A DNA stretch of 64,000 bases from NCBI GenBank assembly GCA_025146925.1, contig CP102260.1, positions 2,767,501 to 2,831,500 of the forward strand, given 5' to 3'. This stretch comes from [Bacteroides] pectinophilus (GTDB taxonomy: Bacteria; Bacillota; Clostridia; Lachnospirales; Lachnospiraceae). A program made the translations under genes and the position numbers. This document shows, piece by piece, positions 27,154 to 34,612 of this stretch (positions are counted from its first letter, which is position 1; each line of letters starts with the position of its first letter). Below the pieces are notes generated by a model. The model had not been told where the DNA came from. It searched no databases and was given only the letters and a program-made list of their open reading frames with translations.

Positions 27154-28403
27154 TCTCTCACCCCCGCAGCTATAAATTTATCTGTGTTAGTCATGCATCC
27201 ACACTTTACCAGTCTTCCGCATACCCTGCCATCCTGCTCTCCCGTTTCTTCAAATCGGTACAGCGGATTAAGCATAATTTCACCATCTTTGTATCCCGTT
27301 ACTTCGACTATCTGCAGCACGCGCCTTGATTTGTCACGCAGCCTTCCAAGGTGCACTATAATATCTATCGCCGAACCAATCTGGCTTCTTATTGCCTGAA
27401 CAGGCATATCCATTCCCATAAGGACCATTGTCTCAATTCTGTTAAGCATGTCTGTAGCACTGTTGCTGTGTCCTGTGGAGAGACTTCCTTCCATTCCGGT
27501 ATTCATTGCCTGAAGCATGTCAATTGCCTCAGCACCCCTTATCTCTCCCACGACTATACGATCCGGACGCATTCGCAGACAGGACTTAATCAGGTCTCTT
27601 ATTGTTATTGCATTATTGCCTTCCATATTGGCATTGCGCGTCTCAAGGCGTATCAGATTACGTGGTTTTCCGTCCACATCATGTATCTGAAGCTCTGCCG
27701 AATCTTCAATCGTAATAATTCTCTCGTCTGCAGGTATATAATTGGACAGTGCATTAAGGAAGGTTGTCTTACCGGAACCCGTTCCGCCACTTACAAATAT
27801 GTTATATCTTGCCTTTACCGCACACTCCATGAAGCATGATACCTCCTTCGTTATTGAGCCCAGCTCTATAAGCCGTTCTATTGTTATCGGTGTATCGTAG
27901 AACTTTCTTATAGTTATTGCAGGACCTTCAATCGCAATCGGATCAAGTACTATGTTGACACGGGAACCGTCTGCAAGTCTTGTATCAAGAATCGGCTCCG
28001 TTTCATTAACAGTTCTGTTAGACCACGCGGCAATTCTCTGCGCTACGTCCTCGAGATCCTGCTGCGACTCAAAGCACCTGCCGCTGAGGCTTATACGGCC
28101 CTGTCTCTCAATAAAAATCCGTCCCTGCCCGTTGACCATAATCTCGGTTATCGTGTCATCATCAAGCAGATCCTGCAGTACGCCGAATCTTCTCATTGAA
28201 TTAAATACATTTCTGCGTATATCAAGCCTTGAATTAACCGGGAGCGGAATCTGTGATGCAACATATCCCATTGTGTTGTCAATCAGACCAAGCAGCTCTT
28301 CGTCCGTCATGTCCTCCCCAAGGTTCATCTCTTCCCTGACACGGTTCTTCAGCATATCCTGTGCTTTTGACTGCAAATTATTATCCAATGATATCTTTGT
28401 CAC
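27120..28403 (-). CDS. cpaF: CpaF/TadA secretion ATPase
   Basis: 427 residues. The motor ATPase of Tad pili: Walker A SGGTGSGKTTFLNALS, the Asp box TIEDSAELQ, the Walker B region DRIVVGEIRGAEA, and the His box MEGSLSTGHSN. An N-terminal helical domain (~1-90) precedes it, as in other CpaF proteins. The start is GTG 28403, overlapping the stop of the CpaE-like gene in a GTGA, so translation is coupled. Confidence 0.93.
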   Translation of the reverse strand: MTKISLDNNLQSKAQDMLKNRVREEMNLGEDMTDEELLGLIDNTMGYVASQIPLPVNSRLDIRRNVFNSMRRFGVLQDLLDDDTITEIMVNGQGRIFIERQGRISLSGRCFESQQDLEDVAQRIAAWSNRTVNETEPILDTRLADGSRVNIVLDPIAIEGPAITIRKFYDTPITIERLIELGSITKEVSCFMECAVKARYNIFVSGGTGSGKTTFLNALSNYIPADERIITIEDSAELQIHDVDGKPRNLIRLETRNANMEGNNAITIRDLIKSCLRMRPDRIVVGEIRGAEAIDMLQAMNTGMEGSLSTGHSNSATDMLNRIETMVLMGMDMPVQAIRSQIGSAIDIIVHLGRLRDKSRRVLQIVEVTGYKDGEIMLNPLYRFEETGEQDGRVCGRLVKCGCMTNTDKFIAAGVRDWGQTENCMRE

Positions 28404-29398
28404 TGCCAGCTTTTAACTACCTCCCTTGCATGTCTTCCAAGCGTGCCATACTCTGCTGCATCAAGATATCCCTTATCAAGCACCATACCGTTATCCTTCG
28501 GCAGCAGCATTTTCTCTATAATTCCGCATACATGCTCTCTTCCCATTGACAGCATATAAGTCTCAAAATCATTTAACTTCTGCATTGAGATGTAGTCCTC
28601 GCGCACAGGCATTATCGCTCTTGTACATACCTCAAGCACACGCCACGGCTCACTTACAAGTGTTCCTATGTCCAGAATTATCGTGTCATACAGCCCGCTT
28701 GAAGCTATATCTGTTATAAAATCCTGCCACTCCTCCGCCGTCTGGCATGTAATGTCATCAGCGCATCTTATTGGCGGAATATAATATACGTCGCCTGTCC
28801 TGCCGACAATCTTCTCAAGTGCATTGGCAAATGCTGCCCTGTTAGTCCTGTATGTATAGAGTGCATCCGACATATTTCCCGCACCACAGTCAGGAAGAAG
28901 TTCCGACAGTCCTGAGAATTCCTCCATATTCACGTATAGCACACGCTCCTGCGATTTGGCGCATGCAGAAGCAAGTGCCAGTGCAAATGATGTCTTGCCT
29001 GCATAATGTATCGGTGAATATATTCCGATAACCTTTCTGTCATCAGCGTATGTATATATTCTTGAGACTTCATCTCCGACAATTGAATATATCAGCGAGT
29101 CCGCCTGCTGATACTTATAGACCTCTGAGACCTTTTCATTACTGTATGTCCCTGCTGTGCCTGAATCCTCCCGCAATACAACAACCCTGTTTACTCTGTG
29201 TGTGTCCGTAATCTGCTCCATTGCCTCTTCCCCAACCACAAGCAGAGGCAGCTGCCTGTCTGCCATATATTCACCGAGTGCAGATTCCTCCGTGAACATA
29301 ATTGTCCTGTAATTAACACCTTTACGTGAATTCATGGCATTCATAAGTCTTCTTGCGTACTGTTCATCATAATCAAAAACCGCACATACTTTTTCCAT
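28400..29398 (-). CDS. CpaE-like P-loop protein with altered Walker A
   Basis: 332 residues. A receiver-like first third (~1-115) is followed by a MinD/ParA-type ATPase region. The P-loop reads YSPIHYAGKTSFALALA; GKTS is kept but the signature first Lys of the deviant Walker A (KGGxGKT) is missing. VLYVNMEEFSGL and TIILDIGTLVSE match later strands. In the Tad system CpaE/TadZ helps localise the machine at the pole. GGGGGAG precedes ATG 29398. Confidence 0.8.
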   Translation of the reverse strand: MEKVCAVFDYDEQYARRLMNAMNSRKGVNYRTIMFTEESALGEYMADRQLPLLVVGEEAMEQITDTHRVNRVVVLREDSGTAGTYSNEKVSEVYKYQQADSLIYSIVGDEVSRIYTYADDRKVIGIYSPIHYAGKTSFALALASACAKSQERVLYVNMEEFSGLSELLPDCGAGNMSDALYTYRTNRAAFANALEKIVGRTGDVYYIPPIRCADDITCQTAEEWQDFITDIASSGLYDTIILDIGTLVSEPWRVLEVCTRAIMPVREDYISMQKLNDFETYMLSMGREHVCGIIEKMLLPKDNGMVLDKGYLDAAEYGTLGRHAREVVKSWQ

Positions 29399-29435
29399 TA
29401 TTCTCTCCCCCTCATGTCATTTTCCCTTAAAATTC

Positions 29436-29876
29436 TCACCATATAATCTGTGTACTTAATATGCTCATAATCAGTGCCGCTAATATTGCATACGAAAAAT
29501 GTATTCTGTGCATACCGCATCCCCTCCTCCTTATAAGAACCGGAATTCCGTACAACGCCGATATCACCAGTGCCACAGCGAATATCACACATGCCCTCTT
29601 AATGCCCGTAACCGATGCCATAACGCACATAAGCTTGATATCACCCGCACCAACCGCATGCACGAGATATACCGGAATCAGAATAATCAGCATCACAATC
29701 ATCCTTGCCGGAATATCAGCAATCATGCCCGGACTGCATGTATTCATCCACACTGCTTCTGTAATTATTCCGCCCGCGATTGAAAAAGCCGCATACAGCA
29801 TAAGTCTGTTGGGAATCTTATAAGAAATATAATCGCAGGCTGCCGCCGCCAAAGTAACAGCTGTCACCGCTGCCAT
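29436..29876 (-). CDS. A24 prepilin peptidase, CpaA/TadV-like (copy 2)
   Basis: 146 residues, hydrophobic. The catalytic aspartates are in AACDYISYKIPN and GAGDIKLM. It is the first gene of the Tad cluster. AAAGGAGG lies ~18 bases before ATG 29876 but only five bases before an in-frame CTG at 29891, which would add five residues; a CTG start is therefore possible. The sequence is clearly different from copy 1, so it is not a recent duplicate. Confidence 0.87.
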   Translation of the reverse strand: MAAVTAVTLAAAACDYISYKIPNRLMLYAAFSIAGGIITEAVWMNTCSPGMIADIPARMIVMLIILIPVYLVHAVGAGDIKLMCVMASVTGIKRACVIFAVALVISALYGIPVLIRRRGCGMHRIHFSYAILAALIMSILSTQIIW

Positions 29877-30066
29877 ACCAAAAATCTGCAGACAGGCCTC
29901 CTTTCCGTGGCTTAGCGTTGCTGCGCGCTGCCACTGTCTGATAAAACATATTTGGAATTATCTGATAATAAACTGTATAGATTCTTATAGCCGTGACTAT
30001 AATTAAGATGATGGTAAAAATTACTTATAACGAAACCTTTAAGAAATCTTAATGAAAGCAGGTCTT

Positions 30067-30309
30067 ATGTTCAGAAAAGAAAAAACAAAACAAAAACCGC
30101 TTACTTACGAAGAAAAATATCTTCTTGAGGAAATTGCCATGACAAAAAATGCTATCGAAACAGCATATTCCAACTTTGAAAATGCTGTTGAACCTGACCT
30201 GATAGACTGCTATATCTATCAGCTCAATTCAGAACAAAAAAGATACAAATACTTAATCGAACGTGCCAAAGCAGTCCAGTACCGTAATGAACAGCTATGC
30301 AGGAATTAA
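30067..30309 (+). CDS. YaaL-like DUF2508 protein
   Basis: 80 residues. The pattern matches DUF2508, a small helical family of unknown function found in Firmicutes: YLLEEIAMTKNAIETAYSNF, then a VEPDLIDCYIYQLNSEQKRY stretch, then YLIERAK. The start at ATG 30067 with GCAGG is preferred over 30052. TATAAT at 29998-30003 could be its -10 element, although no clear -35 is present. It is divergent from the Tad cluster. Confidence 0.75.
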   Translation: MFRKEKTKQKPLTYEEKYLLEEIAMTKNAIETAYSNFENAVEPDLIDCYIYQLNSEQKRYKYLIERAKAVQYRNEQLCRN

Positions 30310-30382
30310 CTGCTGTGCTGTGATTAACAATTTATCATCGCCACAGGCAAAAGTCAACAGAAAAACCCGCTTAATTACGCAC

Positions 30383-30436
30383 AAAAAAGCCGTTAAAAGA
30401 TTGTTATACATTAACAAACTTTCAACAGCTTTTTTA
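30383..30436. terminator. Bidirectional A/T-rich hairpin
   Basis: An imperfect inverted repeat pairs the AAAAAAGCCGTTAAAAG side with the CTTTCAACAGCTTTTTT side. It ends in a T-run on the plus strand and begins with an A-run, so it could serve the DUF2508 gene and, less directly, the convergent nuclease-like gene. Confidence 0.55.
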
Positions 30437-30517
30437 TTTTACAGAATATATTTTTCGCAAGTGTAATAAATATTGTTATACATTTACAATATTTTATAAA
30501 TGTGCTGTGCAATATGA

Positions 30518-30976
30518 CTACCGCTCGTCCATCATCGCTTCAAGATATCCCCTGTCCCACAGCATAATCTTAAGCTTCTTTGCAACATTGACTGCAGGCG
30601 TCGTAAAATACTGGTTCGTCATGACAACACCGACCATGCAGTCATAATAATCACGTCCCGCATATATCTCCTGAACTGCCTTGATACCTACAGGCTCTGT
30701 ATAGCATTTGCATTGGAACGCATATGATACTCCGTCCTTCTCGGCAAGTATGTCAACACCGTAGTCATGGCTTGCCTTCGTAACCTCTACATCGGTGAAT
30801 CCGCTTTTTTCAAGAAGATCAGCACAGTACAGCTCAAACTCACCGCCATCCATGTCGTCCCATTCCCCGCACCGGAGGTGTCTTCTTATCAGTAATAAAA
30901 CAACGGCTATGACAACTGCTGCCACTACAGCCGCTAATGTATAATTTAACAAAATATTTTCCATCCTTATATTCAT
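30518..30976 (-). CDS. Membrane-anchored Mrr-like nuclease-fold protein
   Basis: 152 residues. An N-terminal hydrophobic helix (~10-30) precedes an Mrr-type restriction endonuclease domain: GGEFELYCADLLEKSGF, then the catalytic Asp in YGVDILAEKDG and the QCKCY motif. Such small membrane-tethered Mrr domains are widespread and their role (defence or housekeeping) is unclear. The start is uncertain: ATG 30976 is chosen, with TTG 30982 and ATG 30964 as alternatives, and none has a strong binding site. No methyltransferase is adjacent. Confidence 0.78.
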   Translation of the reverse strand: MNIRMENILLNYTLAAVVAAVVIAVVLLLIRRHLRCGEWDDMDGGEFELYCADLLEKSGFTDVEVTKASHDYGVDILAEKDGVSYAFQCKCYTEPVGIKAVQEIYAGRDYYDCMVGVVMTNQYFTTPAVNVAKKLKIMLWDRGYLEAMMDER

Positions 30977-31047
30977 TGACAATATCAGCTTACTATTTTA
31001 GTATAAGAATGTAAGTTCGTAAAGACCAAATCGAAAGAAGTGAAAAT

Positions 31048-32142
31048 ATGAATACACAGAATATTAATCAGGAAAATCTTTCACGCCAGCCTAAGCCGCA
31101 GCGTCAGCAGAAGGCTAAGCGTCAGAAGGCAAGTCCGTACAGATACCTTCTTATACTCGCAGTTGTTACAATTATCGCTGTCGTAAGTATAATTGCCGCT
31201 GTATCTGCTAACATAAAATACCGCAGACAGCAGAAGGCTTATGTTGAAGCCGGCATATCCAATCCGGCATATTCCATGGATGTAGCCAATAAGATGGCTC
31301 AGGCTGCTGAGGCACAGGGCCGTCAGGCTGTTCTTGACAACATGCGCGAGAATTTTTCTAACGGCACATCAACAATATCATATCTCAAGAAGACATTTAC
31401 TGATAAGATTGTATTTGCTGATGACGGCAGATACGTCTTTGTTGATATCAATAAGTCGCTTCCTATGCACAACCTCAATCTGTCCGCATTCTCCAAGGAT
31501 GACAGAGGCTTCATGAACTACAGCGATGCTGCAATCCAGACACACCGCGGAATTGACGTATCGAAGTATCAGGGTGACATTGACTGGAGCCAGGTGAAGA
31601 CAGACGGCATTGAATACGCTTTCTTACGTGTCGGCTACCGCTCTTACGGAACCGGTATCATCAAGGAAGATGAAGCCTTCAAGACTAATGCGGCAGGTGC
31701 CATACAGAATGGTCTTAACGTCGGTGCATATTTCTTCTCACAGGCAATAACTACTGCTGAAGCTGAAGAGGAGGCTGATTTTGTAATTAACACGCTCAAG
31801 CCGTTTAAGATTAATTATCCGGTTGTGATTGATGTTGAAGAGATTGTAAATGACTCCTACCGTCAGGAAAATCTGTCACAGGGTGAGCTTACCGATGCAG
31901 TTATCGCATTCTGTGAACGTATCAAAGCAGCCGGCTACACGCCTATGATATATGCCAACATCAAGGGATTTGCGTCTCTTGTCGATATAAGCAGACTTAC
32001 CGCATATGACAAGTGGTACGCAGATTACAACCAGACGCCATATATACCTTATGACATAAGCATCTGGCAGTACAGTGAGAGCGGTAAGGTTAACGGAATC
32101 AGCACAAATGTTGATCTTAATATCAGTTTTAAGACATGGTAA
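31048..32142 (+). CDS. GH25 lysozyme with N-terminal membrane anchor
   Basis: 364 residues. A basic Gln/Lys-rich cytoplasmic tail and one membrane helix (~35-58) lead to a helical stalk and a C-terminal glycoside hydrolase family 25 domain (~165-364). HRGIDVSKYQGDIDW and PVVIDVEEI carry the catalytic acids. It should hydrolyse the peptidoglycan glycan strand outside the membrane. GAAGTGA precedes ATG 31048. An IS256-family element is inserted six bases beyond its stop, between the gene and its probable terminator. Confidence 0.9.
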   Translation: MNTQNINQENLSRQPKPQRQQKAKRQKASPYRYLLILAVVTIIAVVSIIAAVSANIKYRRQQKAYVEAGISNPAYSMDVANKMAQAAEAQGRQAVLDNMRENFSNGTSTISYLKKTFTDKIVFADDGRYVFVDINKSLPMHNLNLSAFSKDDRGFMNYSDAAIQTHRGIDVSKYQGDIDWSQVKTDGIEYAFLRVGYRSYGTGIIKEDEAFKTNAAGAIQNGLNVGAYFFSQAITTAEAEEEADFVINTLKPFKINYPVVIDVEEIVNDSYRQENLSQGELTDAVIAFCERIKAAGYTPMIYANIKGFASLVDISRLTAYDKWYADYNQTPYIPYDISIWQYSESGKVNGISTNVDLNISFKTW

Positions 32143-32147
32143 TTCTG

Positions 32148-32155
32148 ATGCCTCA
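32148..32155 (+). repeat. Left target-site duplication of the IS
   Basis: ATGCCTCA, repeated exactly at 33637-33644 on the other side of the element. Eight bases is a usual duplication length for IS256-type transposition. Confidence 0.9.
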
Positions 32156-32228
32156 GGGAGTATCCCAAAGTTTGTGTAAACCTCCAAACTGATGTAAGAT
32201 AAAATTACTCAGTTTGGAGGTTATTTTT

Positions 32229-33482
32229 ATGGCAAGAAGAAAAGACAGCCCACAAAAAGCAGCAATGAGAGAAATGATGCGTGACTATCTGAAAAATAAT
32301 GATATCAGCATCAAAGATGGCACTGATGTTAACAGCATCATGCGTGACATGATGTCTGTCATTTTGGAAGGTGCTTTGGATGAAGAACTAGATGAAGAAT
32401 TAGGATATTCCAAGTATGACTATCGGAACAAAGAAACAGACAATAGTAGAAATGGACATTCCAGCAAAACCATGCACACCAGTTATGGAGATATGGATGT
32501 AGCTATACCAAGGGATCGTAACGGTGATTATGAACCACAGCTGATTAAAAAATATCAGAATACCGTAACTCAGGACATGGAAGAAAAAATACTTTCCATG
32601 TATGCCAAGGGAATGACAACTGGAGACATTGAATCCCACATGCGTGAATTATACGATATTGATATTTCTGACAGCACAATCAGCCGGATCACAGACAAAA
32701 TCCTGCCGATTGTAAAAGAATGGCAGGAACGCCCTTTGGAAGAAGTGTATGCTGTAGTATTTATGGATGCAATCCACTATCACGTCCGCAGTGAAGGACG
32801 TATTGTAAAACGTGCGGTTTACATTGCCCTTGGTATCGATATGAATGGGAAAAAAGATGTTCTTGGAATGTATGTTGGAGAAAACGAAAGTGCAAAGTTC
32901 TGGCTTTCTATCATGAATGGATTAAAAAACAGAGGCGTTGAGGATATCCTGATTGCATGCGTTGATGGTTTAAATGGATTTCCACAGGCAATCGAGGCTG
33001 TTTATCCAAAAACAGAGATTCAACAGTGTATCATCCATCAGATTCGTAATTCAACGAAGTTTGTTTCATACAAAGACATCAAAAAACTGATGGCTGATCT
33101 GAAGCTTGTATATGCAGCTCCAACGGAAGAAACAGCTTTAAATGAGTTAGAATTGTTCAAGGATAAATGGGATTCCAAGTACCCAAAAATCTATAAATCC
33201 TGGCATGATAACTGGGCAACACTGTCCACTTATTTCAAGTATCCAGAAGCTGTAAGACGTTTGATTTATACCACAAATGCCATTGAAGGATTCAACCGTC
33301 AGCTTCGGAAAGTGACCAAAAGCAAGACCGTTTTTCCGTCAGATGACAGCCTTTTGAAAATGCTGTATCTGGCAACCATGGATATCACGAAAAAATGGAC
33401 CGGACACAGGCAGGACTGGGGACAGATCCATTCCCAGCTTGAAATTTATTTTGAAGAACGTCTGGCAGGACGGAACCTGTAA
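32229..33482 (+). CDS. IS256-family (Mutator-type) transposase
   Basis: 417 residues. The DDE triad context is recognisable: VVFMDAIHYHVRSEG with the first Asp, ACVDGLNGFPQAIEAVYPKT with the second, and the family signature QQCIIHQIRNS, then TTNAIEGFNRQLRKVTKSK with the Glu. It cuts and joins the ends of its own element. The start is ATG 32229, eight bases after GGAGG, which is itself within the left end region. No frameshift or stop interrupts it. Confidence 0.96.
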   Translation: MARRKDSPQKAAMREMMRDYLKNNDISIKDGTDVNSIMRDMMSVILEGALDEELDEELGYSKYDYRNKETDNSRNGHSSKTMHTSYGDMDVAIPRDRNGDYEPQLIKKYQNTVTQDMEEKILSMYAKGMTTGDIESHMRELYDIDISDSTISRITDKILPIVKEWQERPLEEVYAVVFMDAIHYHVRSEGRIVKRAVYIALGIDMNGKKDVLGMYVGENESAKFWLSIMNGLKNRGVEDILIACVDGLNGFPQAIEAVYPKTEIQQCIIHQIRNSTKFVSYKDIKKLMADLKLVYAAPTEETALNELELFKDKWDSKYPKIYKSWHDNWATLSTYFKYPEAVRRLIYTTNAIEGFNRQLRKVTKSKTVFPSDDSLLKMLYLATMDITKKWTGHRQDWGQIHSQLEIYFEERLAGRNL

Positions 33483-33507
33483 AGCAGTCAATTTTAGGCA
33501 GGTTTTA

Positions 33508-33535
33508 TTGACATGCCAAAAAACTACTGTATAAT
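33508..33535 (+). promoter_or_regulatory. Outward-facing consensus promoter at the right end of the IS
   Basis: TTGACA (33508-33513) and TATAAT (33530-33535) are both perfect consensus, 16 bases apart. It lies after the transposase stop and points out of the element. Transcription would begin near 33542, exactly at a hairpin. Confidence 0.7.
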
Positions 33536-33541
33536 GCAGAT

Positions 33542-33574
33542 ATGGGCAGAATCCGGAAAATCGGCTCTGCCCAT
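33542..33574 (+). ncRNA. Hairpin at the predicted start of the outward transcript
   Basis: ATGGGCAGA at 33542-33550 pairs with TCTGCCCAT at the right side, with further CCG/CGG pairing inside. It is not followed by a strong T-run, so it looks more like a 5' cap structure or a small structured RNA than a clear terminator. The call as ncRNA is tentative. Confidence 0.35.
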
Positions 33575-33636
33575 TTGTAACTATTCACAAATCTTATATC
33601 AGTTTTTAACGTTTACACAAAACTTGAAACGGTCTC

Positions 33637-33644
33637 ATGCCTCA
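33637..33644 (+). repeat. Right target-site duplication of the IS
   Basis: ATGCCTCA, identical to 32148-32155. Confidence 0.9.
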
Positions 33645-33718
33645 ACACAGCTTCCGCTTTCTGTAAGCATTACTGCTAAGTAAATGTTCTGTATTCAATA
33701 TTATATGATATTTTTGTG

Positions 33719-33746
33719 TGAGACGGCTGATGCCGTCTCATTTTTA
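33719..33746 (+). terminator. Intrinsic terminator, probably of the lysozyme gene
   Basis: GAGACGGC (33720-33727), loop TGAT, GCCGTCTC (33732-33739), then ATTTTTAC. It stands on the plus strand and was presumably next to the GH25 gene before the IS inserted. It would also stop transcripts leaving the IS. Confidence 0.85.
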
Positions 33747-33772
33747 CTTGTTTATATTACGCTCCGCGTATT

Positions 33773-34156
33773 TCACCTGAACATTGCATAATACCCGCTT
33801 ACGCAGCAGTATATTATCAACAACGTACTTACAAATCCGCATACTGAGGCTATTACTATCAGCTTCATGACAGAGCTGTACGGCACTACCTTATTACGAT
33901 TTTTCTTGCCTACAAACAATTTGCATGGCACACCTTTTTTCGGCTTCCATATAGCCTCTGTGTATATGCTGTACTTCTGCCCGTCTATCTCATATTCATA
34001 CGTTGCCGGATAATATTTCTGCCCTTCATAGCCGCCACGCCTGCTTGTAAATTCTACACATACTGCCTCCACTACATCATATCTTGCATAATGCCAGATT
34101 AATTCCACAGCTATTAAAATAATAAAAAATGCTAAATAATATGGTAGATCTAACAT
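33773..34156 (-). CDS. Small two-helix membrane protein
   Basis: 127 residues. A hydrophobic helix at each end (~5-22 and ~97-122) surrounds a domain of beta character with YEYEIDGQKYSIYTEA, an arrangement like the DUF3592 family. The family match is tentative. There is no clear strong ribosome binding site near ATG 34156. Function is unknown. Confidence 0.6.
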   Translation of the reverse strand: MLDLPYYLAFFIILIAVELIWHYARYDVVEAVCVEFTSRRGGYEGQKYYPATYEYEIDGQKYSIYTEAIWKPKKGVPCKLFVGKKNRNKVVPYSSVMKLIVIASVCGFVSTLLIIYCCVSGYYAMFR

Positions 34157-34201
34157 TGGTTTGTTACCATCCCTTCATATTAAATATTTTTCTTATGTGT
34201 A

Positions 34202-34241
34202 AAGATAGCTGTTCACAGGATACGCTGTGGACAGCCATCTT
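34202..34241 (-). terminator. Long-stem terminator of the 34244 gene
   Basis: A 17-base stem with two mismatches (34202-34218 with 34225-34241) and a six-base loop lies three bases after the stop of the minus-strand gene. A short T-run TTT follows on that strand. Confidence 0.65.
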
Positions 34242-34243
34242 AC

Positions 34244-34441
34244 TTACTTCTTATGCTTAAATATTCTTTGCAGTAACCCTTCTCTCTTTTTGCTCTGCTC
34301 GAATTTCTCCTTCATTCTGGCATCAATTTCTTTTTCGTCCTCTTCGTGAAATTCAATGCCTGATTTCTTATACATTTTTTTGTCCACATTCAGCCCCATG
34401 GCATCCATGCTTCCGTCTGAGCTGTCGTACTGTCCATACAT
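34244..34441 (-). CDS. Small charged hypothetical protein
   Basis: 65 residues, soluble, very rich in Lys, Glu and Asp; the second half is probably one helix ending in FKHKK. AAGGAGGTGA, a perfect ribosome binding site, precedes ATG 34441, and a good terminator follows, so it is very likely expressed. No family is recognised. Confidence 0.7.
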   Translation of the reverse strand: MYGQYDSSDGSMDAMGLNVDKKMYKKSGIEFHEEDEKEIDARMKEKFEQSKKREGLLQRIFKHKK

Positions 34442-34612
34442 GGCAGGTCACCTCCTTCTATTATCTCTACAGTTGTGTTTGTTTCAGCCGCCTAAACCTC
34501 CTGCGTCAATGTTACAATACAGAAATCATATGCAGTGTACCAATATAATTGGTTGTAAATGCAATTTAATTATACAATTACTTTTAACCGGATAACTTTT
34601 TAATGTATCACA

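Larger units (their letters stand above)
32156..33636 (+). mobile_element. IS256-family insertion sequence, complete
   Basis: 1,481 bases between exact 8-bp duplications. The imperfect terminal inverted repeats share GTGTAAAC and, further in, AAACTGAT with TAAGAT; the outermost bases are GGGAGT on the left and GAGACC on the inverted right end. The single transposase gene is intact, so the element may be active. The nearly perfect duplications suggest a recent insertion. Confidence 0.92.

Noticed and set aside
29398-29592. Open frame of 64 codons (40 from the ATG behind AAGGAGGAGG) whose stop overlaps the cpaE-like start.
   Set aside because: Most of it overlaps the end of the prepilin peptidase gene, where the AGG AGG AGG codons encode a conserved Arg run before its last membrane helix. 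The protein has no recognisable features. It may still be a coupling ORF.
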